64,000 bases of DNA from Hepsetus odoe (Eukaryota > Chordata > Actinopteri > Characiformes > Hepsetidae): positions 9,796,841 to 9,860,840 of the forward strand of contig CM029369.1 of NCBI GenBank assembly GCA_017165825.1. The letters run 5' to 3'. The notes below the pieces were generated by a model. That model had not been told where the DNA came from. It saw nothing but the letters and a program-made list of their open reading frames with translations, and did no database searches. Below are positions 28,301 through 43,300 of the stretch, piece after piece. Both the position numbers and the translations under genes were made by a program. The first letter of the stretch is position 1, and each line of letters opens with the position of its first letter.

Positions 28301-31300
28301 GTTTAAACATCACAAAAGCCTGCGGGCTATATCTGTGGGGTTTGGGATAATGCCCAATATAGTTTTCCGCAAAAAAAAAACTAAATAAAATTACATAATT
28401 TTTCTAATATTCTTGGTTTGTCAGAACTATGTTACATATTTTGATTTTATTCATACTAAATAAGACCCATACCTGCGGCCCAATCTACAGCAATGCCTCG
28501 GATTCCATTCCGCCCAATTCCAGAAGTAACAATGCTGCGAAATCCAGATCCATCTGGTTTAATCCGTCGTATCCCATTCTGAGAGGCTACAGTGCTGCTG
28601 AAGTCACACCAGTAGACGAACCCCGAGGCCAGGTGCACGTCCACATGCAAAACATTACGGCCTAAAGCATGCACCCACACACACACACACACAGACACAC
28701 ACCCCGAGTACAGTATTAGCCAGGTTTACAGATTGGCAGCAGGAACAAAATAAGTTTAGGCCACATCACAAGATCACAATGCATTAATCAATATGTTAAC
28801 TACTTACTAAAAAGCAATTGCACATTTTTCTTTTAAAGGACTGTTCAAAAAAAGGAAAGAAGCAAAACTTCTACAAAAAAGTTTTTTTTTTAAATTTCTG
28901 CCAAATTATTACATACCTCTCCCTGCCACGGGCACCATGGCCTCAGAATGATCAGCTCCTTCTAGACTGAATCCCTTAATGGCTGTGAGCATAGAGATGA
29001 CCACGTAGGACTGATATGGAACACAGGTCCGATTATCATCTTTTAGTTTAAAGCCTGTAGCGCAAGCACAGGTGAACAGGCCTCCGGGACGAGGAAGACA
29101 TAGCTGCTCACACACGCCTACATTATTACTGCATCCATTAGAGAAGCCTGCAGAGGCTAAAGAGAGAAAGATATTGCCCATGTTTAGGTCTATCATCAAA
29201 CTGTGTAATATTCCATCCCTGTACACTCCAACCCTGTAGAAATGCTGCTATGACTGATACTGCCAACTGTGAATGCATTTAGTTTTAATAATACTTTTAG
29301 TTTAAGCCTAGTTGCAAACTCTCTTGTTTAAAACAGGACAACGTTGCATAAACAGCACAGTTGAGTGCCAAAGGAATAAGCCTTCCCATTGATCAAGGGA
29401 CAAAGGAACACTTATCCTTGCAAAAAGTCAAGCACCCTTATAAGGTAGGGGAAACAAATAGGTCATTTGTTTAAATAAATGTCTCATTTAAAGGTATTAT
29501 TTCCTGGTAACTGTCACATGGCTCTCCAGGATAAGGTATCTTCCAAAAAAGGTCATAATCTTGTCATGATAAAATTCAAAGGGCACAGAGATCTAAGGTC
29601 AAAAAATGTCATAGACAATGCAGACATTTATATTAATAACTGATGATTAATAAATTAAATCACTGATGCTTACTTTCTCTATAGTGCACTTTGAGTACTC
29701 TGAGTCCAACTACATTGTCACGCAATACGACTTTGTTGGCTCCAGTGGCTTTGTCGACACGTTCAATCACCTCAAAGTCCCTGTCAGTGAAGTACAGGTA
29801 ATCCCCGTGTACAGCCACACCCCATGGGTGAGACAAGCCAGTAACCATAGTGATCCGGTTTGACCCATTTGGATCTCCTCGTTCAATCTGTTTGGAACAG
29901 TAACATGAGTATTAAAGATCTAACATATTGAGCAGTAATGTTTAGGAAAGAAAACAACAAATATTTGGTAAATCAAACAAAATAAAGTAAATATAACTAA
30001 CCACTCCAGTCCCTGTGACAGCCCAGTACAATTTGTTCTCTTTAATGTCAATTGTAATAAACTCCACATGGTCCAGGTTATTGGTGTAAAGAATAGCTGA
30101 GTTAGAGCCGTCCATGTCTGCACATGCAACTTTGGCTGGAATGCCACTTTCTGTCCCTTGGTCTGTCCAGTACATTTTCCTGTAACAAAGAACATGGATC
30201 AGGTACAGAGCAACTAAGCAATAAAACACATATCTCTTCTGTATGATACAGAGAGTGTTTAATAGAGTGTGCATAGCAACAGACAACAAAGTTCACAAAG
30301 TTAAGTGAGTATAACTGGAAGGTGGGTGCCTCTAACACTGAAGTGATACCATATATTAAAGTGAAAGTGACTATTCTTGGCACTGTGAAACACAGCTCAG
30401 CACAACACACCGAAATTCAACCTCTGCGTTTCTCCCATACACACATGCAGCAGGGGGCAGTGGGCAGCTATTGAAAGCACCCGGGGAGCAGTGATAGGGA
30501 CGATACCTTGCTCAAGGTGAGGGAATCGAACAATCTTCCGATCCGGGGGCCAACTCCCTAACCACTAGGCCACTAGTTTCAAAGTTGTTACTAAACATTA
30601 ACATTTTAAGACTATAAGATTATAATATTATAATATAGGTTACATAAAGATTATAATAATAAATGGTTGAAGTAGGAGGTAATGTGCTGTGGATCTAAAT
30701 GTAACATTAAGAATAACTGCTAAATTGATGCTGCTTATTTGATGTTTTTAATCTCATGGCATTCTTAACATTAAAATTGCCTGAAGGCAAGTGCAGGGAT
30801 TTGCAGTAGTCAGAGTGATGAGGCTCAGTGAATGCAGGGATCAGTCTTTGTGCCAGTTCACTACTTAACTGGAGCTTACCCACGTGCTGGGTCCACAGCT
30901 ATGCCAACTGGGGTACCTGCACCAGTTGGGGTACCGTTGTTGGTGAGAAGAGTCTTCCTGTACTGCACTTCACCTTTCAGCCTCAGTACCTTAATGTGCA
31001 ATTGCAAAAGGAACAATGTATAAGAATTCCTAGATTTTTTTCAGCATTACATTAAGTCCTTGACAAGAATTTAGTTGAGTTTTGCAATGTGCCCGACTTT
31101 AAGACCAGTTTTCTCACCTCTATAGACTGTGTAGATGGATTGGTGTAGTATAGATTTTGAGACATCCAGTCAAGAGCCAATCCCACTGGAGATCCCAAGA
31201 TGGCTGCTGGAGCGAACTCAGTCCTGTTAGTACCATCTGACCTAACTCTGTGAATCTCCCCCTGTTTAGAAAAAGGTTTTTAATGACAATGGGAATCATG

Positions 31301-34300
31301 AAGTCTATCAGTGATTATTTAGAAAACATTCAAATATATCCAATATATTTAGCCAACATTAACTATCAAAAACAAATGCAAGGTCCAACATATAAAACTC
31401 TATTCAATTGATGTTCTCATGGATTGCTTATTAGAGATTTTCTCATGCTTACAGGGTGTTCAACCCAGTAGATCATCTGCTCAGCATCATCAAAGTCCAC
31501 ATCATATCCATTCTGCAGCCCAGCAACTGGTACCATAGCATCATTGCTCTTATCTTCTGGGTTAAGGGATATACCATAAATGATGCTGTCCCTAACAACC
31601 ACCAGGAAGGGATCATCCACTGTAAGAACAAATTATGCAAGGACCATGTCACACAGCAACCTAGTCACACAGAAAGCATCACATGCAGTGTAATGAGGAT
31701 TCACACACAATTGGCAGGTCAAATTACAATTTATATTAGATGCTTTGCCCACAATGCCTAAATAACACAGCTTACTCCAGGTCATCAAAATTTCATATTT
31801 TACCATATTTGATATTCATGCCATCTTCTGAAAGTTCTATGTAGGGAGCATGTTCTGCTGTGTCATCAGAGACTGAGATCAGTCGGGACTCACCAATTTG
31901 TTTTCTAGGGTAATCATTCATCTCTTAGGGGTTAACGTGCTTGACATTGCTGACAAGAGCTGAAACCTGAGAGTGGTTGGACGCTTGCCTTAAAGAGGAC
32001 CCTCTGGATTTAAGATTAAAGCCCTCATGTCTGTACTCAACCATAACCATAAGCTGATCTAAGACCTTTCACGATCATAAATATTTGCCCTCAAAGAGGG
32101 AGAGATTACAGAGTAAACTGAAAATGGGATGCTGTTGACAAGATCTTCTCGTGAAACCCAATACATATCCTGAGTCACTGAGCACTACTTCATTCAGCCA
32201 GTGACAAGCAGATTACCTGAAGTGAGGCCAAAGTACAAAAAAAAGACCATAGCATTCCTATAGAGCAAAAATGTACACATAATAGAACATAACATAATGA
32301 TTTAATAAGAATTAATATGCCTCTTTCAGCTGTTTTTAAACTCATTAGAAATAAATGGTAACACTTTTCCAATGCAGCATTCATATAGCTAAGCTAACAT
32401 TGTACTAAAGCATTATGTAACATTATACTAAAATAACATTTAAAGTGGTTTATTTTGATAAGCCATAATCATAAAGGTCACTTTCATCAATTTCACCACA
32501 GACATTTTAATGACAAAGAAAACTTAAAAATAAGTCTTTATAAATGTCCATACAGTTTAAAACCAATTGTCATAAAAGGCTGATGTAGATGTATATGCAT
32601 GGTAAATAAAAAATACATCAAATACAGTGGCACCAAAAATTTCCTTAGGGTTTCACGTCATACCTTTTGCACAAGTAAACTGGTCAGCTGCCAGTGTCCA
32701 CCCTGCGGGACAGGCACAGGAGTAAAACCTTGGGCCAGATGCAGAGAGCAGGCAGATATGGGTGCAGGGGTTCACTGCACATGGATTGTCAGCTAAAGAA
32801 GGGAAAATCAGTAGATCAGAAGAGATGCGTCACATGAGAAACCAGAAGCAATAATGACAATTTACTCAATCATATCTAATGTAATTGATGTGAATATTTG
32901 TCCTTGTGAAACAGGGCACAGCACACACTGAACCACAATGAAATGCAACCTTTGAAAATACTCAGTTGTACCTGATGGCTGTCTGGCTGGATGCATTGCC
33001 ACTAGACCCATGGGCTGGGGCAGGTTATACAGCATCACTGTCTGGTTCTCTCCGTGCCACTTGTTGGCCCGGATCACACGATTGACGTATCGGTCTGTCC
33101 AATAGACAAAATCCTCAAAAATGGTAATTGCGTGGGGGTGCTGCAGTACCTTTTTATTGAGAGACAAGATGATTTATATGAATTTTATTTATATGAACAT
33201 AGCCTATAAATAATTGCACAAAAATGAGGAACTCAAAAGAACGTCTCACAAGATCACTGGCCAGAACTTGTTTCCTGTTGTTTCCATTGTAATCGCAGTA
33301 GTCAATGAAATCCAAGTAAGCATCAGCAAAGTAGAGCAGGCTGTTGGGATAATCTATAGTCAGGCCATTGGGCCAGTAGATCTTGTTGCTGATGATGGTG
33401 GTCCTTAATTTGCCATCCATGCTGGCTCTCTCAATGCGTGGGTTTCTTCCCCAATCCGTCCAAAACATGAAATGTACACTGAAACCCAGACAAAACAGGA
33501 AAATAGCTTTCACTCATTCTATTTACTCTAAACTCCAAGCCAATGAGACATTACATAAACATAAATTACAAAAATGACATACGGTTACTTATTTCACATT
33601 ACTTATTTACAATACATTTTAAAAATATTTGTTTAGAATGGATACATACATACAATTTCCACTAATATGCACTACTAGGCATATGTGTGAGAAAAAGATG
33701 GTTATTTTTTCTAGCTCTCATTGCAGGTTTGACAATGATCAGCGTGTCTGTGTATCACTGATCTTACCCATTCCTGGGATCCAGCACAAGACCTCTTGGA
33801 TTCGAGACATTCTGACTAACAAGCACTGTTCTATGGGAACCGTCCAGTTTTGCCACTTCTACTGTCTCCAGCACGTAATCTGTCCAGTAGAGGTTTCTAC
33901 CCACCCAGTCAACTGCAAGGCTCTCAGTGACTGTCACACCACTGTCAAAAATCTACAAGTGTAAAGACAAGTAGTGAGTATAATATACTGTTTTGACAAA
34001 AGCTAAATCTGGTTAAATAACAACAGCCTTAAAAAAGGCTGATCTCTCAGGTAATGTTTATATATAAAACCTTAATAACATGCAACACCATTTAAACAGA
34101 CAAATGATTCACTGCGAGGTTCAATGACTGTTCTTCATGATGTTGATATTGGCTGATATAAAAAAACCTTTTTAAAAAATGGTTATTATCTATTATCTTG
34201 TCGTATTATCAACCTTTTTTTGTTGAGTTTTCATAACTGTAAAAAGCAGCTTGTCTAAGAAATTCAGAAAATCTTCAGGAAGAATAGTGCTTTCTTTTGT

Positions 34301-37300
34301 GTCATTACCACAGTCCTGTCACTGCCATTCTTATTTGCACTCCATATTCTGTCCTGGGTAGTGTCTGACCAGTACACACGGTCCATCACTGAGTCAAAAT
34401 CCACTGCCACAATGTTCCGGCCATCTCGGACAAGGGAGCGCACAATATTTGGCTGCGAGATGATATCATCTGATATGATCTGGTTACGACTGGCCACCAG
34501 AAGAACAGCTTCTCGAGATCCTGTCAGGTCGTGAAAATAAACATCTTTGTGAGGCAAAGAAGCACATTTTTTCAACGTTATCAGCCTAATACCTACAAAC
34601 TACAATAGACAATGAATGAAGTCTCTGGACAACACCAAAGAAGCACAAAAAGAAGTACTGTTGGTAGAATAATGTTCAGAAAAAAAGGTATATCAAGTGA
34701 CAGCATTTTTCAGCATGCTATCTCTGTAGTAGATTGGTCCATGTCAGTAGTGCAGCTCATAAGCAAGTCTTTGTCTGCTTATTAAGACCTAATTACCCCA
34801 TGTGAAAGTTTGTGACTGACATATATGTTATTTGTCTTATCTGTAGTAATCCGATCAGGGAACAGGGAAGGAGGTAGCAGCAGAAAGACAGCAGCACCTC
34901 TCACATCGCTCAAGGCTCCATTTCAACAATTCCTATGTTATCATTATCACACATCACAAAACTACGAGCATGTCTGCTCGCTTTCTGCTGCAGACCAAGA
35001 AAATGGGCAAGCTCAGGATGGATGCAGGTATATTATATACTTTTCTCTGTCTCTCTGTCTTTCTCTTTTTAAAAGGTTTATGAATTTATTATTACCTAAA
35101 ATATAATATAAGCCTAACTGTAAATCAGGCCATGATCAAAATTAGAAACTCTTTTAAACTGTGCAAAATAATAATGACACAACCATGCCAAAAATCATCA
35201 TTTGTTGAGGTTCACTGATGGCTGTGCTATGTATTCTCAATGAAAAACTTGAAGATGCTTCATAACTCATACTACGAAACTTCTAGACACAGGAGCAGTT
35301 TCTTTCTTCCTGGCACAGTCATAAAGACTGAACAGTAATATCATCTAACATGCCAGAACTATTCCTACTCATGTTTGTACAAATACTCATTGACTACTTT
35401 ATAGAGTCATTCCTGTATGTTTAGGGAATCAATGTTATTGCTTATTAAACATGAATGGTGCTCATTTTTCTTGCAATACCCAATACACTTAATCGCTTGT
35501 ATATTCAGCATATTATGTAAATAATATGAATGTAAATAACATATACGTTGACTGTATATTGTATTACAGTCAAATAGCCAGAAACAAAGTCCTTCTGCAT
35601 TTTAACATAACTGGCCAAATGGCCAACAAATCTGACTCAAATGTTACATTTGGGGCAGCAGTGGCCTAGTGATTATGGACGAGGCCTCAGGATCGAAAGG
35701 TTATGGGTTCGAACCTCAGAACAGTAGACTGCCCTGAGGTACCCTTGAGCAATGTACCATCCCCATCACTGCTCCCCAGGTGCTTTAAAAATCTGCCCCC
35801 TGCTGCACGTGTGTGTGGGTGAAATGCAGAGGAAGCATTTCGTTGTGCTTGTGTGCTGTGCTGTGTTTCACAATGACAATACGTCACGTTCACATAAACT
35901 GTTATGACATCACAGATGTAGTTTCTGCTACGAAAAATGGGGTAATAGGAACATGATATATTCCATCCATCCATTTTCTGCCTCTTGTCCCAAACGGGGT
36001 CACGGGGGAGTGCTGGAGTCCAACCCAGCGCACACAGGGCGAAGGACAGGGGACGCACCCTAGACAGGTCGCCAGCCCATCGCAGGGAACATGATATATT
36101 ATTGAACAAAATCAAACTACTTACATCATATGACATCTTTCATGATAATGCAACATAGCCAGCAGTAACCAGATAAAAATGTGTTTTTTAGTCCTGTAGG
36201 ACATTCTTTTTCTCTGGTTTTCATAAAAAGTAATGGTATTTCTAGCTCTAAAAAAGAAATGCATCTCACACGCATTAATACAAGTATACACACCTGAGGC
36301 CTTGCAGGTCCGTCCATCTGTCTCAAGTGTGTATTCTTCTTGGCAGTGGCAGCGGAAAGAGCCTCTTTCATTGAAACAATGCTGGCTGCACAACCCAGGG
36401 GGGTCACACTCATTTATATCTTCACACGTCTTTGAGTCATTGCTTATCTGATAGCCCATTGGACACGTGCACTGAGCCCCGAATGGACCTTGGATACAGC
36501 CGTGAGTGCAGCCTGCATTGTTGTCCGAACAACTTTCTTGGTCTGAAGATGGAGGGAAAGAAAATAAAGGTTTTAAATGTCTTCAGAGTAAGCATTATAA
36601 GTTTTGTAACTACTGTAGTAGTTTGTGCCTCTCAAAACAACCATACAAGTTACCAAACATTATTGTGATCCTTTTGATTTTGAGACTACATATTAGAGAC
36701 TGCACTAAATACTTTTTCACTCTAATCTACAAACGAATGTAGATTTAAGGATGTTCTGTCTATAATTGGGCAGTTAGTGAGCACAGAAAGGCAGACACTG
36801 AGGTAAATCAGTACTACATGCAGAGGACTGTGAATGATTGTGGAAATGGCCTACCTGGCAAAGGCTCATCTGAGAACAGTGAGGGGAGCATGAAAAAGGG
36901 AAATCACAGATCACTTTAAAGTTAATTACTGGATCAGAGACACACATGCATGATTTGAAACATAAGATTGTTCATATTAAATCTTTCATTTCCAAAACAC
37001 AATGTGTAGCACACGTAGGAAAGACAGAATGACAAAAAAAACGTTAATTTCACAATGTATGACCAAACAGAAGAAAGAAAAGACTAGACATAAAATATTT
37101 GTTGCAATGTACTCAAAGAACCTTACAAAATCCCATCAAATAAAATATACATAGCTGACTCATCTATAGCTCAGAAAGAGAGAACAGAAAGTTAATCACT
37201 TACTGCAGAGTGGTGACTCATCGGCTCCATTTGGGCAGTCTGGTGTATTATCACACACTCTGCTGAGGTTGACACAAACGCTGTGGCCAGGGCATTGCCA

Positions 37301-40300
37301 CTGCCAGCTAGGGCAGCGGAATGGTGGTGTAGGGCAGTCGCGCTCATCACTGCCATCCCGACAGTCATTGTCTCCATCACACAGCCAGCTGCGGAATACA
37401 CAGTTGCCATTATCACAGCGAAACAGTGAGGTGGGGCAGGTCCGTGGGGGACAGGCATGATGCTCATCTGAACCATCTTCACAGTCAGGATGGCCGTCAC
37501 ACTCCCACCCAGCAGGTATACAGCTGCCATCTGACTGGCACTGGAACTCACTTTCATGGTGGCACATGCCAGGTGGTCTGGTAGCTACAAGGTCAATGGT
37601 TAGAAGAGCAGTAGGTTAAAGACTGTTAATTTATAGTACCCGAAGTCTAAATGAAAGACTGTATATCCATCCAACAATTCAAATCTCTGAAATGAAAAAT
37701 AACACTTACGACAGCCAGACTCGTCAGAGCGGTCGTTGCAGTCAAAAACCCCATCACAGCGATAGTAGGAGTTAACACACTGATGTCCATTAGCACATTT
37801 GAATTCATAACCAGTGCAGTTGTAAACTGTATCAAAACAGTAATTTTAGCATTAATTAACTGTAAGGTTAAATGCACTAAATGGTCCTGTTCTTGTCAAA
37901 ATGACACGTAGAAATACATGTTAGTGATATGGCAGATCAGGATGGAAACTGTAAAGAGTTAGTGAAAGTTTAACAAATTTAAAGCAGAACAATTACGCTT
38001 ACCACAGTTCTGCTCATCTGCTCCATCTACGCAGTCTCTGTCTCCATCACAAACATATGCTGGGTCAATACAGCGATGGTCAGGGCACTGGAACTGACCT
38101 GGATGGCATGTTCCTATAGAATCTACCAAGCAAAAACAAAAAGATCAGGAAAGCAGATGTCATGAAAAAAAAACACTAGGCATTGCAGAATGTTCACAAG
38201 TTGCTTACCACAGTTAGTTTCATCAGACCCATCACCGCAGTCATTATCTGTGTCGCAGAGCCAAGTGCGGGGGATGCAGCGGTGGTTGGCACAGCTGAAC
38301 TGGTCAGCCTGGCATGTACCAGGCGTCTGAGTAGGGCATTCTCTCTCATCACTGCCATCAAAACAGTCATTGTGGCCATCGCAGCGCCAGTTCCTGGGAA
38401 CACAGTGCTGATTGGCACAGGTGAAGGCTGTAGAGGAGCAGGTGTTGTCTGAATAAGAGAAAGAGATATTGATAACCCCGCAAGCATAAGCAAAAAAAAG
38501 AAAAGTGTGTTTTTTTTTCTTAAAGACCAACCACTAAATGTTGCCTTATTTGGCATTCTTTTTCTGTAATTTTATAATGAGATTGCTTAATACCATTATC
38601 ACATTTATTTTCATGTCAAAGAAAATTCATATATTTTTTTCGATCAAGTTAACTAATCCACATAAAACTTTATACTTCAAGTCCTCTTTTATTGTTCCTC
38701 TGCTGATACCCAAAAAAAAGTCTCTAGCGATCAAAAAATTTGGCTCAGAATATGTGCACACGCAATCAAAACCCGCTGGAGGCGATCCAACAATAAAGTA
38801 AACTTACAGTAAACAGTGACAGAATTTTCCACGTTTTACCATTTTTATAATGATGAATATATATGCATTATTTTTTGCTGAGTTAAGTTGTTTTTTACTT
38901 AAAAATGATACTATAAAGTGTAAATATATTACTGTTAGCTCCACAGTTGGCTTCATCACTGTTGTCATGACAGTCATCAACACCATCACACCGGTAACTC
39001 TGAGGAACACATTTTCCATTAGAGCAAGAGAAAGAGTTGGAGCCACACTGTAGCGTAGGGGGCTCATTGGATGGATCCTCAAGACAAGTCTGTTGATTGG
39101 GGGCTAACTTCATTCCATAAGGGCAGCCACACACACGCTGGGAGTAAGGTGCAGGGAAACAGAAGTGACTACAGTCTCCATTAGGGTTTGATGGTCTGTT
39201 ACAGAAGTTAGAACCTGGTGGAGTGAAAACATTAAAACACTTAAAAAAACAGGGTTTCTTTTTTGTAAAGGCTGGATATTCAAAGCTTTGTGTTTCCTAA
39301 ACTTTTTGCAAATCAGAGAATGACGGGAAAAGAGAGGAAGAGATGGAAGAATGGAGGTAGATGAATGTACAGATGAAAGCACCTCTCACCAGTTTGCAAG
39401 TCAGTGTTGAAAGATTTGACATGCATAATGTGGCTTATCCCTCGTCGTATAACCATCATCTCTCCACCGTCCGTTTTGCGAACACGGACAATTCCTCCTA
39501 GACGCCAGTCAGTGAAATATGCATAACCTGCAACAAGCACAGAATAGCAGTCTATGATCTCTGGCCTCAGATTCTTTAACTACTCCTGCTTGTAGTAATC
39601 CTGATGAGATTCAAAAATGAGGTTAAACAATACAAACACTGTTGACTTCCATCCTCAGATTTAAAAGGTTAATTAGTAATTTCAGTATATCATTATTTAG
39701 CATCAGTCATTAGTATATATAATACATTTCAGTATTGTCAATGATTCTGAAAAACCATGACTCACCTCCAAAAATGGTAAGTCCAAATGGATGGGATATC
39801 TGAGTGATTCTATCCAATGACAATCTATTCTGGCCATCAAAAGTACTGTGTTCAATTTTATCAAAGAAGGCATCTACCCAATACAAACGCATAGAACTGG
39901 GAACAAAAGACAAGGGGAGAGCAGGAGCTCTTGATGAAGTTCAGACAGGATATGACAGATCATGTTTCTAAGTAAGTTAGCTTGCTTTAAGATAAGTGAA
40001 CAATGAATGGCCAATTGGCAATGTAAAAATAATGTAAGGCTTTAAAAAAGGACATTTTATTTTATGAGTGAACTACCTACAGATTTTTGCTATTTGTGGT
40101 TCTAACAGAATGGTGGCATAATCCATTGAAACTGTATTTATGCTAATCATAAGAGATGTTGGGATGTTTGGCTCACCTCCAGTCGATGGTTAAGCCATTA
40201 GGCCAGCCAAGAGTGGTGTTTACAATTGACTGAGCATGTGACCCATCACACCAGGACCTCATAATCTTTGCTGGACGGTACCAGTCAGTCCAGAAAATGA

Positions 40301-43300
40301 AACTGTCAAGCACACATACATACAGACAAATATAAATTCAATTTTTCACCTTACTTTTTTACCATTTTTTACCACCAATCCCTCCTAATAACTTTGTCTG
40401 AAAGGAAGTTTTTCAAGACTGTCTGCAAGGTTTTTATTTATAAACTAAGAAGTATTGACAGTTTGTTCAAGAACTCTGTAGGGTATTCTTTCTTAAGCCA
40501 CGTTCTTAACAGGCACTACAATGCCAGCCTTCATGCAACACTAATCTAGCCTCTTGGGCCCAGAGGCCTTATGACTTTGAAGCTATTGGAAATGTCCCAC
40601 TAACAGTGCATAAAGAGTCCCTTTATCTGCTCTGGGTTCAAAGTAGGAACAATCTTTGAATGGGTGGGCACCTCCTGCATTATAGTAGGTGTGACTGGAT
40701 ACAAGTGCCCAGATTGCTAACACTTTTTCATCGTCTTAGGGAAATAGAGAGCTGAGGTGAAAGGGAGGCCCCCTGAGCGTTGTTCCTGGCTCGGACTTGC
40801 TCACTGAATTGTGTTTTCAGTTGACATTTGAACATGGCTGTGATTTCTCGCCCAAGATCACAGCCTTTCTTTTTTCATGGTGATGAATGTTGGTGTATGT
40901 TTTGCACTGAAGTTTGAATGATCGAATAACATAAAATACAATAACCATTTAGTTTTAACTCACCCAACCACTGGATGTACAACTATAGATCTGGGGTTGT
41001 TCAGGTTGCGTACAATAGCTCTTCTGGATTTGTCTGCCACTTTCATGACTGATATACTCCTGTAGCGTGGGTCTGTCCAGTACAGGTTTTTTGATATCCA
41101 GTCATAAGCCAGATCCTCTACACCTTCTACCCGATTGGCTGCAAGTATCTCCCTCTCTGGAGAAATCCAAACGGACACGTTATACACAAAAGCGTTTTAC
41201 ATTTTTAAGTCAAGAGCCAGTCAAGATATGGATAATGTGTGCAAAGCAGCCACTAGAATTCATCCGTCTTAAAAAGACATCATTGTGTCATGGCAAGTAA
41301 GGTTTAATTGAATGGAAAATGATCTATTTTGCCTGACTTGGCTCTCCCTTCCCTCACAATTCACAAGTTGGTAGACCTTCCTAAGGCATGCATTAGCAAC
41401 ACTGGATCACATGTTACAGCTCTGTTACATAGGCAAAGTGATACCTGGGATAAAAACATAAAACAATAAGTATACATAACTATAAGTACTATAATTTATG
41501 TTATTCCAGCTGACAATCTTCATTAAAAATTGCCAAAATTAATACATAAAAGCGATCACAAATGCATTGAGTGATAATTTGTAGTAGCACAATTGGGTAA
41601 ATCTCCTGCTTTTATTGTCAGAAAGAGTTCTGTAACAAAATTAATTTTTCCTTTAAGTAATAAAATGTTTTCATTATAAGATTGAGCAACAATGACAGCA
41701 CTCTTAGAGATTGTGTTTTTTCTTGGGTGCTCTCTTCAGGTGAGACCACAGATTTTCAGCTTGGTTTTAAATCTGTAGAATAAGGACCATGACAAACCTT
41801 CATTCTGTGTTTCTGCAACCAATTATTTTTTTAATTCAGATCATTGTCAAATTTTTCTGATATTCCATGTCATTCATCCTGTCCCTGACCTTATCAACAG
41901 CCACAAAGAAAAACAGACCCAAAACGTCAAAGAATTGCCATCATATTTTACCTTGGGAATGAGATGCTTATCTAACCACAGCACAAGAATTCCAGTTATA
42001 ACTTCAATGTTGCTTGGCAAAGCTGAAACACTGGCATTTGTATCTTGACTCAGGAGCATCTTTATTTTTATTTTGCTTGCTGTTATTTTCAATCAAATTG
42101 AAATTAAATTTCTTAAGCCATTCCCCAGTCTATACATCACAGCAAATTTTTTCTCATTTGAAATAAGAGCTTTGTTTTTACCCATGATGATGGGTGCAAA
42201 AAGAGGGTTTGTCTTTTGTGTTAATGAAATAATGTTATTTTAATGCATTTTAATTTTTTAAAATATATTTTTAGGCTAACATAAAAAATAAAAAAACAGC
42301 ATGCATAGCCGTACTGCATTTGGCATCCATTATTCACAAATATTTGGAAATGTATTGTTGGTCAACGAAGCAGAAGTCCGCTGCCTTACCTGTCCCATCC
42401 ACTTTCTGTTTGTAGATAATATCCTTAGCAGTGTCAGAGAAGAAGATTGAGTTGTCCTCCGCACTGAAGTCCACTCCGACAAAGTATGATGGAGTGCCAG
42501 TTACAGGTAAAATTACGTCTTCCTGAGAGGAGAGGTTAAAGGGGATTCCTCTCACTGCTAGCTGACTGGAGAAGAGCAGGAACTGCCTCACAGCTGCAAT
42601 ATATTGCACAGAAAGTATGAAAAACTTTATATCAGATTTATTGCAGCCAGCTGTGAAGGCAGCTGTGGAGTCCCTATTGCTTTTTGATATTAAATTGGTT
42701 GGACAATCTAATGACATTATTATAATCCTTGAAAACCCGTTAAATGTACAGTGAAATGGAAAAAGGAGTTCCACTTTACAACTTGCCAAAACAGAAAGTC
42801 AAACAGAACTGTGAATTATTTCTGGAATTTAACTTACGAACACATCTTTTGCCATCAGGGTGCAGATCATAGCCCATACGGCATCTACAGCGGTACCCCA
42901 GACCACCATTATCTGTCCTGTGACTTAAAACACAGATTTGCTCACAGCCTCCCCGGTCCATCCCACATGGATTACTTACTGTCAACGAAATAAAAATACT
43001 ACAAATTACATACTTCTAACACTGACAATTAATGTAGCTTACATATTTAAACCAAAGCTGTTCAATTACACATTTAAAAATACATGAATACAGATAGCTG
43101 CCAAATAATTCAAGTCCATTAGTTGAATTACAATGCTTTAACATTATATCTACCACCAAATAATACTAACTGGCTTACCATAGGGCTGCCTGAAGGCATG
43201 AACCACAGCCACACCATGTGGAGTCTGAGTGGTGGAAAAAAGCATTTGTGGCCTGCTATCACTGAACTTGTTTGCTTTCATGACAGCCATCTTGGTCCAG

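Larger units (their letters stand above)
34521..36293 (-). other. lrp2: lrp2 intron 26
   Basis: Contains the SINE at 35652 and the fish repeat at 35965; otherwise AT-rich with nothing recognised. Confidence 0.7.
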
